Assembly (NCBI GenBank): GCA_012931725.1
Contig: CM022953.1
Span: forward strand, 32,762,946-32,826,945
Source of the DNA: Litsea cubeba
Lineage: Eukaryota; Streptophyta; Magnoliopsida; Laurales; Lauraceae
Length of the DNA stretch: 64,000 nt
Reading direction: 5' to 3'
Below, piece after piece: positions 1-10,573 of this stretch (position 1 is its first letter; the number at the start of each line of letters is the position of its first letter). A program made the position numbers and the translations under genes. The notes under the pieces were generated by a model, which had not been told where the DNA came from, ran no database searches, and was given only the letters and a program-made list of their open reading frames with translations.

Positions 1-1
1 T

Positions 2-1070
2 GAGTTCATGGAGGAAGAAAGTGTTCCGCCAGTCGTCGAAGAAGGTATTTTGTAGTTATAACCTCTGATAATGATTTTCAAACATGGTCATATTCATACC
101 TTTTTGTGTTTCCTTTGCAGGTTTTGAAGTGGCAAAGGAGGATCCTTCGTTTCCAGAGCAAGGGATGCCAGAGGTTAATCCAGAGGTAGAGACTCCTGGG
201 ACCAGTTCTGACAATGTTGAGGAGATTCCTCGCAGCTGAGCATTCCTTCCCGAGCAGTACAGTTTTCAACGGGAAAGCGTTCTTTTGTTACTCTTTCAAC
301 AGATATTGACATGAGCAGCGACCAACGGAGTTGGCGAATCTTCAGGCTGGGCCATCTCTTCTGTTTTGCGAAGAAGGTAGTGGTGGTGCGAGTTCTGAGC
401 TCTTGGATTGAGACTCTCTTTTTCTGGGCACATTGTAAAGCCGGAGTGTTAGCATGATCCGCATGTGCGTGAGATTCTCGGTGAATGCTGAAGAAGCTGG
501 TTTGGATGTCACAATATGCCAGGGCGATCGTTAAATAGGATCATTGACTGGGTGACAAGTGGTTTGAAGACCATGGGGTTTTCCTGACGATCAGTTCTTC
601 GAAGGAGAATGTTCACTCGGACCCTGCGGATAAGGCTCAATCTGACCTGGATGAGGCAACAGAAAGCAAATAAAGCAGGCAGTCCGACGAGAGGACTTAG
701 AAGAAATAACCATCATTAGGCTGACACATGACCTTACATCCTTGATAGGGAGGTTGATGAGGCCAGGAAACGTCTTGAGCATCTGGCAGGCACAAGTCGC
801 TGCCAAGTGGACTGAAATAACAGAGGCTCGTGAAAGGGAGACTGCTCTGATTCACCGAGTTGAGGATGCCCTTCGAGTTCTCAAAAGGAAGTCTGATGAG
901 GACAAACAATGGAAAACTGCTCGAAGGAAGCTTCCCAGTGCAGAAGAAGGGTTTACAGCCCACCCAGCATCTCAATGGCAGGTTCCTGAAGAAGCGTGCC
1001 TTGGAATCCTTGACGGATGAAGGCCAAAAGCTTGTTTTAAGGAGCTGAACTCTTTGGCTGGAGACTGTTT
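2..1070 (+). pseudogene. Antisense spliced-gene fragment at the 3' end of element G
   Basis: An acidic coding stretch (2-44) ends at a GT donor. A 76-bp intron (45-120) ends in TTTGCAG, and the frame continues from 121 as a Glu/Pro-rich segment to a TGA at 237-239. After this the reading is broken by frameshifts, but 742-1020 again encodes a charged, heptad-like helix rich in Glu, Arg and Lys, followed by low-complexity DNA. The fragment runs opposite to gag-pol, between integrase and the expected 3' LTR. Additional antisense ORFs in this position are known in some plant LTR elements, and the style (acidic and coiled-coil tail) resembles PMD-type proteins. The family is an inference; I recognise no named domain. 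Confidence 0.5.
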
Positions 1071-1381
1071 TTGATTGAGCTTCCTGTATACAGAAACCAT
1101 CCTCTTTCTTTTTTTTTTTGGTACCAACTTGTATTTTTTTTTGGTACTCCTTTTTCTTTTTTTTTTTTTTGTGTAGTGCTTGTGAACACTTTCTTTTTTT
1201 GTTATCCCCTACGCTCACTTGAAAGGTAATTGCTAAATGGGATGCTTTTTTTTTTGTTATCCCTACGCTCACTTGAATCTTTTTTGTGATAAAAGTAATT
1301 GCTAAATGGGATTTGATCAAAAGGTTGTCATTTTGTGAAAATCTTTTGTCAAGTAATTGTTTTGGCATGAAAGCCAGGTTT

Positions 1382-1770
1382 TTGTTTGTGGCATGGAAGC
1401 CAATTTTTGGTATGAGAGCCAGCTTTTCATGTGGCATTGATAGCCGAGTTTTTTTTTTTGTGGCATCTATAGCCAGTTTTGGTGGCATTGATAGCCGAAT
1501 TTGTTTTTGGTGGCATTGATAGCCGGTTTGTTTTGTGGCATCTATAGCCGGTTTTTTTGAGGCATTGATAGCCTGTTTTGTTTTGGTGGCGTTGATAGCC
1601 GTTTTTTTTTTTTTTTTTTTTTTGAAATCCAAGTTTTTTTTTTTGTGGCATTGATAGCCGGTTTGTTTTGGTGGCATTGATGCCGGTTGTGGCATTTATA
1701 GCCTGTTTTGATGGCATTTATAGCCGGTTTGTGGGCATTTATAGCCTATTTTGATGGCATTTATAGCCGG
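1382..1770. repeat. Minisatellite with core GGCATTTATAGCC, about 14 units
   Basis: About fourteen degenerate units of 19-27 bp share a core of the type GGCATTGATAGCC or GGCATTTATAGCC separated by T-rich or GGTTTG-like spacers. T runs (1608-1623 and others) flank the array. Long apparent ORFs here, such as a Lys/Asn-rich minus-strand one, are translations of the repeat. On the sense strand of G the core reads GGCTATAAATGCC, the same motif as in the B-family LTRs. Confidence 0.9.
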
Positions 1771-1787
1771 TTTGGTTTTCAAAAAAT

Positions 1788-2239
1788 GCAAGTATCGACT
1801 AAAAGTCGCCTCCCTGCTGAATGTTCTTGCAAGTATCGATGGAATGTCGCATCCTTGCTCATTCGGTTGCGAGTATCGATGGAATGTCGCATCCTCGCGG
1901 ATTTGGGTGCAAGTATCGATGGAATGTCGCATCCTTGCTTTTCAAAAATTTTGGTTTTGCGGGTACTGACTCGATGTCGTTTCCCCACATTTTGAAATTT
2001 GTGGTTTTTTCAAACCTTTGGGTTTGGATATCAACTGAAATGTTGCGTCTCCACAGTTTTTTATGGTTTTTTCGAACCTTGAAATTTGTGTTGTGGATAT
2101 CAACTGAAATGTTGCATCTCCACAGTTTTGGATTTTGCAAGTACCGACGAAATGTCGCTTCCATGCGATTTTGGAAGTGTCGAACGTGGTTCGCTTGCTT
2201 CCGATGTGTGCGAGTATCGACTAAGCGTCGCTTCCTCGC
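1788..2239. repeat. Array of ten 29-33-nt hairpin repeats with paired changes
   Basis: Units lie at 1788-1817, 1829-1858, 1869-1898, 1909-1938, 1959-1987, 2025-2053, 2092-2124, 2137-2166, 2173-2202 and 2210-2239. Most are exactly 30 nt: a 5-bp outer stem, TAT/TAC/TGT, a 4-5-bp inner stem, a small loop, the inner stem, four bases, the outer stem. Outer stems include GCAAG/CTTGC, GCGAG/CTCGC, GGAAG/CTTCC and TGTGGA/TCCACA. Inner stems include CGACT/AGTCG, CGAC/GTCG, CAAC/GTTG and CGAAC/GTTCG. The units at 1788 and 2137 have one outer-stem mismatch. The array sits downstream of the integrase stop in G and downstream of the antisense fragment on the plus strand. Confidence 0.85.
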
Positions 2240-2592
2240 GGTTTTTGAAAACCATTTTTTTTGTTTAAAGACACGAGGGTCATAAATTTTGACCTAAACC
2301 ATTTGGCGGTAAAAGGCAGGGTAGACTAGGGTGGAAATCCCTGAATCCGATTTTTGTTTCAAACCATGAATTTTGGGTTCAAAGGTTGAAAATTTTGGTC
2401 AAGTTAGGGAAAGGTTCCTAAACTTGGATATTTTTTTTGAACAATGAAACGATGAAAGTAAGCATTGTTTTAGATTTCTAGAAATTTCAACATTTGATAT
2501 GAAAATTCTAAAAAAAGGTGGGTTTAGCGAGCGTGTACCTGGAAACCGGTTTTGGCCATACAGGCATTGCTCTTACCCAGTTGGGTAAGTCT
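2240..2592 (-). other. Non-coding 3' untranslated stretch of G
   Basis: This segment lies between the integrase stop (2593-2595 on the minus strand) and the hairpin array. It is AT-rich, with T runs near 2255 and 2432, and has no open frame or recognisable motif. Confidence 0.6.
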
Positions 2593-3700
2593 TCAAGGGT
2601 AGTACCGCTTTAAGAACTTGCCGTTGATGGGCAGCATACATCTGTCACCTTCCATGTTTAGGAGTGCGTATGCGCCATTGGAGAAAACTTTGTCGATGAC
2701 GTAGGGTCCCTCCCATTTGGCTCAAATTTGCCTTTGGACTTGTGAGCGAAGACCATTGGTTTTTACCGCAAGAACCAAGTCATTCTTTTTGTAGGCGCGT
2801 TGCCTGACCTTTTTATCGAAAGATCCTGCCATACGTGCTTGGTAAAGTTCAATGCTTTGTTGAGCTTCGAGCCGTCTCTCATCGAGATTGTCCAGCTCAT
2901 GGAGTCGCAATTTGACATTGCTTTCTTGAGTCATGTCATTTTGCAAGGATACCCTCAAGGAAGGAATTTGTACTTCCAAGGGCACGACAGCTTCGCATCC
3001 ATAGACCAAGGAGAATGGTGTGCTATGGGTTGGTCCTCGAACGGTGGTTCGATAGGCCCACAAAGCTTCAGACATTTTGTCGCTCCAGTCTTTTGTGATT
3101 AGAGACCATTTTTTTGAGGATTTGCAGAGTGTCTTGTTGAAAGCTTCTGCTAACCCGTTTGCTGCCGGATTGTATGGAGTCGAAGGACAGCTTTGGATTT
3201 TGTATTTGTCGCAGAACCTGTAGAATCGATGATCCCGGAACTGTGGTCCGTTATCATGGACGAATCTTTTGGGTATGCCGAAACGACAAATGATGTTGGT
3301 GCGCAGGAACTGAAGGACTGATGAGGTCTTCATTTCGTTAAACGCAAATGCTTCTGACCACTTGGAGAAGTAATCCGTAGCGGCGAAGATGAAGCGATGA
3401 CCTTTGCTTGAAGGGGGAGAAATAGGACCTATGATGTCCATACCCCAGGCTTCGAAAGGCCATGAGATCGCTGTAGGATGCAGCCATTCTGGAGGCATGT
3501 GAATGTAATCTCCATGAACTTGGCATTGTTGGCAGCGCTTAGCAAATTGCATTGCGTCAGCTACCATGGTAGGCCAGTAATATCCTAACCTTTTTATCTG
3601 ATCATAGAGCTTAGGTCCAGCCTGATGAGCTCCACAAAGACCAGCATGAACTTCTTTGAGTGTTTCTCTCTTGTTGTGACAAGCAGCGTAGAAGTACTCC
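2593..3700 (-). pseudogene. Integrase of element G (frameshifted)
   Basis: This is the integrase that joins retrotransposon cDNA to host DNA. The N-terminal zinc-binding region (VHAGLCGAH, then CQQC) spans about 3530-3680. The catalytic core shows GMDIIGP, VHDNGPQF and NGLAEAF; counting from position 3567, the acidic residues are D44, D105 and E141, which is the canonical D,D(35)E spacing. The C-terminal GPY/F module (GPYVIDKVF) reads in another frame and ends at TGA 2593-2595. Frameshifts separate it from RT-RNH (near 3680) and within its own C-terminus (near 2720). No chromodomain is seen, as expected for the Tat branch. Confidence 0.92.
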
Positions 3701-3979
3701 GTTGAAGGATTTCCTGTAAAGGATTTTTGAAGGAATATCCAAATGGAAGCTTGGGGTTCGCCTTTGGATGCTTACCCGTTCTTTTGGATCTTCAGGTAGG
3801 ATTCCGAACATAATGTAATCAATGAACGGATCCCTCCAGTCGCCAATTGAAGTTTGAAGGATTGAAATCCGACTTCCGACCACTTGGTGGCATTCAGCAA
3901 CTGCTTGGTGTGTGTTAAGAGGAGGAAGGATTCTTCTTTCGCACACTGTGATTTGCATGTTTTCCCCTTCCTGGATTGC

Positions 3980-4375
3980 CATGGATGCGGCAAGTCCGGC
4001 TAGGGCATCTGCACGTATGTTTTCACCTCTACGAATGTGGGTGATGTGACAGATGTCAAACTTTTGCAGAAGTGATTGTGCCTTGTTGTAGTAGGGCAAC
4101 AAATCTGGCTTCCTGACTTCAAATTTCTGATTCATCTGGTTGACGATCAGTTGAGAGTCTCCAAAGACTTCCAGCATGGTGATACCGGATTCGATGGCGA
4201 GTTCCAATCCTAAGATCAGAGCTTGATATTCAGCTGCATTGTTTGTGCATGGTTCCAGTAGCGAGAAAGCGTGTGGAATCATGTATTTGTCGGGGCTAAC
4301 AAAGAGGATGCCAACTCCCGAGATCAGCTGTCTTTTTTCATTTGTCCTGGTTGCACCGTCAAAGTACATGTCCCA
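3980..4375 (-). pseudogene. Second (archaeal-type) RNase H domain, aRNH
   Basis: Downstream of the normal RNase H and in the same frame as RT is a second RNase H fold. It shows YFDGATR, NNAAEYQAL, FGDSQLI and IRADALAGLA, supplying the expected D, E, D, D metal-binding set. The block between the ordinary RNase H and integrase is a known feature of Tat-lineage elements. This domain itself reads without interruption, although the surrounding polyprotein is broken. Confidence 0.9.
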
Positions 4376-4467
4376 GGAGGCACTTTGTGAGAAAGTCTCC
4401 ACATTGTAGACTGGTTCGTCTGGGAGATCATCTCTGAGTGGAGAATCTTTAGGCAATGGATGCTCTG

Positions 4468-4849
4468 CGAGGAAGTCCGCTAGAGCTTGCCCTTTGATTG
4501 CTTTTTGTGGTACATACCTAATATCAAATTGTGACAGAAGGATGGACCATTTTGCCAGTCGAGCATTGAGAGAACCTGCCTTTGTGACAAGGACCTTCAA
4601 GAGGTTGACCCTCGAGACCAGGTAGACTGTTTGGAAAGCAAGTAGTGACGCAGCTTTTGTACGGCGAACATCACTGCAAGACATTCTTTTTCGACTGGAG
4701 AGTAGCGATGCTCTGCACCTACTAGCATGCGGCTGAGGTAATAGAGCAGCTTCTTTTCTTTGATCATTTTCTTGCGCAAGCAGAGCTCCCAGAGAGTGAT
4801 CAAGGGCTCTTGTGTACAAGATGAATGGTTTTCCAGTGGTAGGAGCAGC
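4468..4849 (-). pseudogene. RNase H domain of G with two compensating frameshifts
   Basis: This domain degrades the RNA strand of the RNA-DNA hybrid. It starts near KPFILYTRALDHSLGALL and ends near QALADFLAEHP in the RT frame. The middle part (SRMLVGAEHRYSPVEKECLA) is only readable in another minus frame, about 4610-4803. The frame is therefore lost near 4770 and regained near 4610, and the catalytic Glu (VEKE) lies in the shifted piece. Confidence 0.85.
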
Positions 4850-5804
4850 TAACACTGGAGGTTTTGTCAGGTATGACTTGATGTCTTGGAAAGCAGCTTC
4901 ACAGTCAGCATCCCAGACAAAGTTTACACCTTTTTTCATCAACCGGGAGAATGGACGGCATTTCCCCGAAAGATTGGAGATGAACCGTCTGATGTAGGCT
5001 AATCTCCCTTGAAGCCCTTTGAGTTCTCTCAAGGTTCTTGGAGAGGGCATTTCTAGAATGGCTTTGACTTTTATGGGGTCAAGCTCTATTCCAGCTTTCC
5101 GAACTAAGAATCCGAGGAACTTACCCGACGAGACGCCGAAGAAGCATTTCAATGGATTCATTCGCAGTTTGTGTTTGCGAAGCCGGAGGAAGACTTCTCG
5201 AAGGTTTTCGAGATGATCTTCTTTTCTTTTGCTTTTGACGGCGAGGTCATCAACGTAACATTCAACCGTCTTGTGCTGCATATCTTGGAATATTTTCATC
5301 ATAGCCCTCTGATATGTGGCACCAGCATTCTTCAGACCAAATGGCATGACAGTGTAACAATACACGCCAAATGGGGTTCGAAAGGATGTATGTTTTTCAT
5401 CCTCAGGATGCATCTTTATCTGATTGTAGCCAGAGAAACCATCCATGAATGTCATTCGCTCGAATCCACAGGTATTATCATCTTACCTCTGGTATGGGGA
5501 GCGGAAATTCATCTTTTGGGCATGCGCCATTCAGGTCTCTATAATCAATACAGACCCTGATCTGCCCATTTTTCTTTGTCACGGGGACAATGTTGGCCAA
5601 CCATTCAGGATGTTGTTCCTCACGGATGAAGCCGACGCTTTTGAGTTTTTGAACTTCTTGTTCAATTTTATCCATCACATCTGGACGGAATCTTCTTTGG
5701 CCTTGCTTGACAGGCTTGATGTCTTCTTGAAGATTGAGTTTGTGAACTGCTATTTTGGGGTCTAAGCCTGGCATTTCAGCGTAAGACCATGCAAAGCAAT
5801 ACAA
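4850..5804 (-). pseudogene. Reverse transcriptase of G (frameshift at about 5480)
   Basis: The RT begins with FAWSYAEMPGLDPKIAVHKL and PVKQGQRRFRPD, then VCIDYRDLNGACPKDEFPLP. Just after this (near 5481) the frame shifts, and it resumes with MTFMDGFSGYNQI. The active-site YVDD box is at about 5246-5257, followed by the thumb and connection (LGFLVRKAGIELDPIK). Motifs are gypsy-type and well conserved, so the copy is degenerate rather than ancient. Confidence 0.93.
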
Positions 5805-6524
5805 TCACGAACTCACGAAGAAAGGCGATATACTCGGGTAATCATCATCATCCTTTATATTCTTGCTTATGAATACAGGACGTGGGTTATCTGGTGTTCC
5901 CAAGTCTATCTTTTGAACAGGATCTTCTGTTGGAAGGTTCGAAGGTGGTTCCTCCACAATATTTTCGGAGGCTTCCAGCTCAACGAAACCTTCTGGGGTT
6001 TCAAGGGCATTTCCAGACCAAGGTTTTGTTCCTTTCCACGGTCTTCTTGATCGGTAATTTCCCAAGGCTTGCTATGAGATGATCCCAATCGCCTGTTGAA
6101 ACCGAGTCGAAGTAGGCTACTTCTTTTGGAGATGAGGGTTCTTCTGGGTCAGAAGTCCACACGTCTGTGCCATCGGACAACTCCTCTTCATTTTCGGAGA
6201 AATCGTGCCAATTGGATGAGCTTCCTGGATCTTTGTCAGGTGACTCATCAAAGAGATATCCAGGGAGATCGATGTCTTCATGGATTTGAGATGTTGAGGC
6301 TTGGTCAGTATATTGACTTTTAAGCCTTTGTGTCAACTGTCTCAAGGGAGTGTCAGGATCATACCCTAACCCGTGTGAAGACTTTTCTACATAGCCGTAG
6401 AGTCTCCAATCTTCCAGCTGGCTTTTGGTCAAGACGGGCCCCAATGGCGTGAGAATACCGCGTCCTTCTCCCAAACCGACTGGGTTTTGAGCGTCATAGC
6501 CCATTTTCTTCATAATAGCTTGTG
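5805..6524 (-). pseudogene. Protease-RT linker with a G-patch-like segment
   Basis: Within the frame spanning 6001-7260, residues about 246-275 (near 6435-6524) read MKKMGYDAQNPVGLGEGRG, followed by a second GLGY motif. This Gly-spaced pattern resembles the G-patch RNA-binding module found near the protease of some retroelements. The frame then moves to one covering 5805-6065, with an acidic tract and a GTPDNPRPVFIS stretch typical of the region just before RT. A stop and a frameshift interrupt it near 5815. Function is inferred from family knowledge. Confidence 0.65.
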
Positions 6525-8222
6525 CCACAGAACTGTATAAGGATAGTTGAGGCGTACCTTTATTTTGGAAAGGTTCAAGCATGGAGTTTGATGAAGAAGC
6601 ATCCGATCTATGGAAGAAGATCGGTTTTTCCTTTGCTGAAGTTGCTGGAACAACGAAGGAAGCTGACGTAGGATCTTCTATGTCAGAAGTTGTCTCCATT
6701 GGAGTAAGAGCAGGCTGAACTTGCTGAGTGTCAGCTTGGCTTGACGATGTGTCGTCTTCTGGCTCTGAATCCGAGTCCGTGTCTTGCATGATAGACACGA
6801 AAGAGACAACAAATTTGCCCCCAGGCTTTTGTTTTGCCTTCTTCACTTTAGTTGTGATGACCAAAGGCTTTGAAGATTTGAGGGAGATGATGAAGGGAGT
6901 TTGCATGCTCTCTTCAGATTTACCGGATGGTTTGTTTTCTTCCGGTGATTGTTGAGGAGCTTTGCCTTTATCTTTCTGGAGATTTTCGGCAAAGGATGCT
7001 GTATGCTTCTCCTCTTCTTCTTTTTCACCTTCATACATCTGTGAGTCTGCGAAGTGGACTTCTTTACCTTTGAAGGGTTTTCTGTCTGCAAAGACTCGAT
7101 GTATCATGCCGTCGTCGCCAACAAACTTGATGCATTGATGTAGAGTTGAAGGGACAACACCATTCTCATGGATCCAAGGGCGTCCGAGAAGGATGTTGTA
7201 GCATGAAGGGGTCTTTATTGCATACACTGTGACCTCAGAGATAAGATCACCTATCTGCAATTTGAACCTGATTTTGCCGATAGGCCTTTGAGTACTCCCA
7301 TCGTATCCAAGATAGATACAGATGTGTGGCTCAGTTTGCTGGGTGGGATGCCCAACTCTTCAAGAGCCGATGTGGAGATGAGGTTGAGTGCAGAACCTGG
7401 GTCGATCTGAACTCTATGCATAGGCATTTCCTTGATATACCCTGTGAAGTACAGGGGTCGGTTATGCCTGGTTTCGCCAAGTAGGAGGTCATCCTTTGTG
7501 AAGGCGATGGTTGCACTGGCTGCTTTTTTAACCGAGAGGCATTCAATGCATGATCCCTCAGTTTTCTTCTTTTCTCCCTTTGAGGAGGCTTCTGAGTTTT
7601 TGACCCGGTAATCCATTTCAATTTGGAGGACTTGCGGGGCATGTTTGTCGACATCCTCATTCAGCTTTTGTAATTCCGAAATGAGATTATCACGAGTGTG
7701 CGGAGACATTCGCAACAAATCTAGGATGTGCAGACGTGCAGGTATGTGCTTGAAGTGTTCAATCAAGTCATACTTGAAAGCCTCCTTAGGGCCTGCATGT
7801 TCATCATTGTTGCCACTAGGGGCGCTTACAACATCTTTTCCCGAAGGATTTACATATGTAAAGGAAGATTGGTTGTAATTTTTGTGGTAGTCCCGGCCAG
7901 AGCGGGTGCCTCTACCAACTTCGAGAGCTTCTTGAGAAGGGTCTTCGTTTGGAAGATTGTCTTCAGGATCAAGAGGCTGTCGTTTTTCATTTGCTGAGGA
8001 TGCTATCAGCAGCAAGTTACCATCCTCAGTGATTGTGTTGCATGGAGCATTTTCCGGGAACAAGTCCTGAACAGCATCCAGCAACTTCTCTTCTTCTTCG
8101 TTGACTAATTCATCGTCCCAAGCATCAATGGCTGGGAATTCTTCAGTCAGGAAGGGTGTGAACTTTGAAGTCACAGTCTCAGGAGAAGAAACCTGAGAGG
8201 GTGTCATCTCAGTGAAAGTCAC
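6525..8222 (-). pseudogene. Aspartic protease region of G
   Basis: The retropepsin-like protease would cleave the polyprotein. The active-site segment VQIDPGSALNLIS lies near 7375-7412, with catalytic Asp codon 7401-7403; DPGS in place of the classical DTG is common in plant gypsy elements. The C-terminal half (YNILLGRPWIHENG) continues in another frame from 7260, so a frameshift interrupts the domain. Upstream, 7600-8222 encodes an acidic segment of the Gag-protease linker. Residues 80-200 after 7260 are charged, low-complexity linker. Confidence 0.8.
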
Positions 8223-9113
8223 GTGAGACGAGGTGGCTCCAGAGATATATTGCTAGGCGTCGCCGGAGTGTAAGTGCTCTCATCAGACGATGCTTCGGAA
8301 GAGCTATAATCCCGAATTATCACATTACAGGAAGCTCTGACGGGAGACGTTGCCTGATCGGAGTCAGACTCATCCTCGGATGTGAGAGGATCGTCTATCC
8401 AGCAATTTTCTCCATTTTCAGGAGTTAAGGGAGGATGTACCTGGTGGTCTTCAGGGACTTCAGGCTCTGGATTGCGAGGAGGCTCGTTGACGCGTTCTTG
8501 CTCTTGTTCTAGAGCAGTCGCTGCAAGATCCTTGCATATTCTTCAAGATCAGGATGGGAGCCGGATCTTCTTCTTCATCATCTCTTTGTGGCTCAACATT
8601 GTTGATTTCCACTGGAGTAATGAGAGGTGCTGGTCAGCAGCATTTTCTTGTACAGCTTCTTGGTCTTCTTCATCATCAGACCAGGATCCTTGTGGGCTGT
8701 AGGGGGTTATACCAGATTACTGGCATAAGATGAGACTCAGGAACCCATTCTTCATCGGAGAGATATTCTCCTGTTTCAAGGGACTTCCTCCCACTCATCT
8801 GTGTAGTTGGATTCGAATCCATCATCGGTGTCGCTGGACTCGTATCCATCAATGGAGAATCCAACTACCGAATTGCAAGAGTATGATGCTCCTGCATGGC
8901 TTCTTTATTGAGGTGGCATGAAATCACTGAGAGTGAATTTCCTTACCCCCTTTGAAGTCTCTGGAAGGGATGTTTTTGTTACCTCCAGTGAAGCGGTAGA
9001 GGAAGCCTCTGCCTTTTCTTTGACCTCTAGTTTTGGCTGGGTCTTCTCTTGCCGTTTGAGCTTGAGGAGATGTTTCCTAGCCTGCCTTCGCTGTTGAGCT
9101 GTAGGCTTTGTTT
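8223..9113 (-). pseudogene. Degraded gag-protease linker of G
   Basis: Only short acidic or basic open pieces remain (for example 8676-8864 and 8905-9117), in different frames. Composition (Glu, Lys and Ser-rich) fits a continuation of the linker between Gag and protease. No domain can be recognised. Confidence 0.55.
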
Positions 9114-10573
9114 TCACGACCTCCCAATTTCATCTTCCAGGAGATCGGGATGTACCCATATCGGTTGTCCGTCTGGTGTCGGGTAAGGAACCAGTTGCTC
9201 GGACGCTTGGATTGAGTTTATCACCTTGAAGGAAGTAGTGATCTTTCTTTTCGGTGATCTTGATGTTTGTCCACATGTCACCATGTTGACGGAGGCAGAC
9301 CCATAGTTTTTGTCAAAGGTGATGACTCCGTTTTTCCACATCTCATTTATTTTCTCTCTCACAACGAAGCATTGATTGAGAGGATGCGAGATCATCTGGT
9401 GGTATGGACAGTACCGAGGATCGTTGGTTTTGCCAACATCACCCGGTCTTTTTGGTTCAGGCAAGGTGAGCTTGCCGTTTGCCACAAGAGCCCCGAAGAT
9501 TTCATCAACATCTTCATCAAACGGGTATTTCTTCTCTACTCGTTCTTTGAAGGCATCAGAGAGTTCAGGTTTCTTACCAACAGCTTTGTTTTCAGCTTTC
9601 TTTGGTGGCTGAGGAGCTGACTTGGTCTGCACATTGAGGACCTCTTTTTTCTTTGGTTTAGAGGTTGCAACGGTGGTTGGCTCTTTTCTTGATGATTTCT
9701 GACTGTTGAGGTCTTTAATCACCGTTTCAGCTTCCATGGAAGCTTCTAGGAGTTCTCCCAGGTTTTTTGATTTATTGCCGATGATCATGGAGCGGATTCT
9801 GGCTCTCATGTTGTTTCGGCAGATGTCGACTAGCGACGCTTGTGGCAATACATAGAGCATTTGTATGCCATTGCTTTCCACTTGTGAATGAAGTCATATG
9901 TTGATTCATTCTCCCCCTGTTTTAGGCTGCACAGCTGAGCCATAGTAGCGGGGTGATCTTCACCTTTGAAGTGAGTCAGGAAGCGTGTCTCTAGCATGGC
10001 CCAGTTTTGGATTGAGTCCTCTGGCAGAGTGGAGTACCAATCGAAGGCCGTACCTTTTAGGGTACTTGCAAAGAGGCGGATCTTGAGTGCATCTTGATCC
10101 GCGATAGCTCCCGTCAGGATCTTGAAGTGGATGACGTGCTGTCTGGCTGATCCTTTCCCCGTATATGTTTGGAGAGTAGGATGCTTGAATTTGGTGGGGA
10201 ACGGGACCGAGTCCATCCATAAGGGATATGGTGGCTTGATTCCATGCTCCTTGAGTATATCCTCTTCTTTTGCTTTGGCGAGGATACCGTCTACGTCCTT
10301 TTTGGTTAGGGCGCGTGACTCATTTTCTTCTCTATTTACCTCGTCGTCTTGATGATTCGGAGGAGGTTCATTGTTCGCCTGATTTTGGAAGGCGAGGAGA
10401 AGGTTTTCCATCAGAGTTTCAATCCTCTGCTGGCCCTGTTCCAACTGCTGGATGCGGGTGATCGCATCTTCTGGAGGTGGATTGCGGGGTGGTGGCTCAG
10501 AATTTGTAGCCAAGACATTCATCCTTCGTGATTCGAACGAAGAAACTGTCCTGGTGACTGAGCTGGGGCTCAT
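9114..10573 (-). pseudogene. Gag (capsid and nucleocapsid region) of G, frameshifted
   Basis: Gag packages the genomic RNA. The retrotransposon Gag core is readable: PFPTKFKHPTLQTYTGKG, then LKGTAFDWYSTLP, the WAMLETRFLTHF helix, and YDFIHKWKAMAYKC, ending near 9830. The frame then shifts and continues with SLVDICRNNMRARIRSMI and later YCPYHQMISHPLNQCF, a Cys/His cluster in place of a zinc knuckle. The ATG at 10573 is a plausible start of this piece, but in the parent element the frame very likely continued from upstream. Confidence 0.85.

Noticed and set aside
697..1695. 332-codon Lys/Asn-rich ORF on the minus strand
   Set aside because: It is a translation of the T-rich GGCATTGATAGCC minisatellite; composition and periodicity follow the DNA repeat and no domain is present.
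1788..2239. CRISPR-like array (30-nt repeats with short spacers)
   Set aside because: The units vary strongly in sequence and keep pairing rather than identity, spacers are of uneven length, and the context is a plant retrotransposon with no cas genes.
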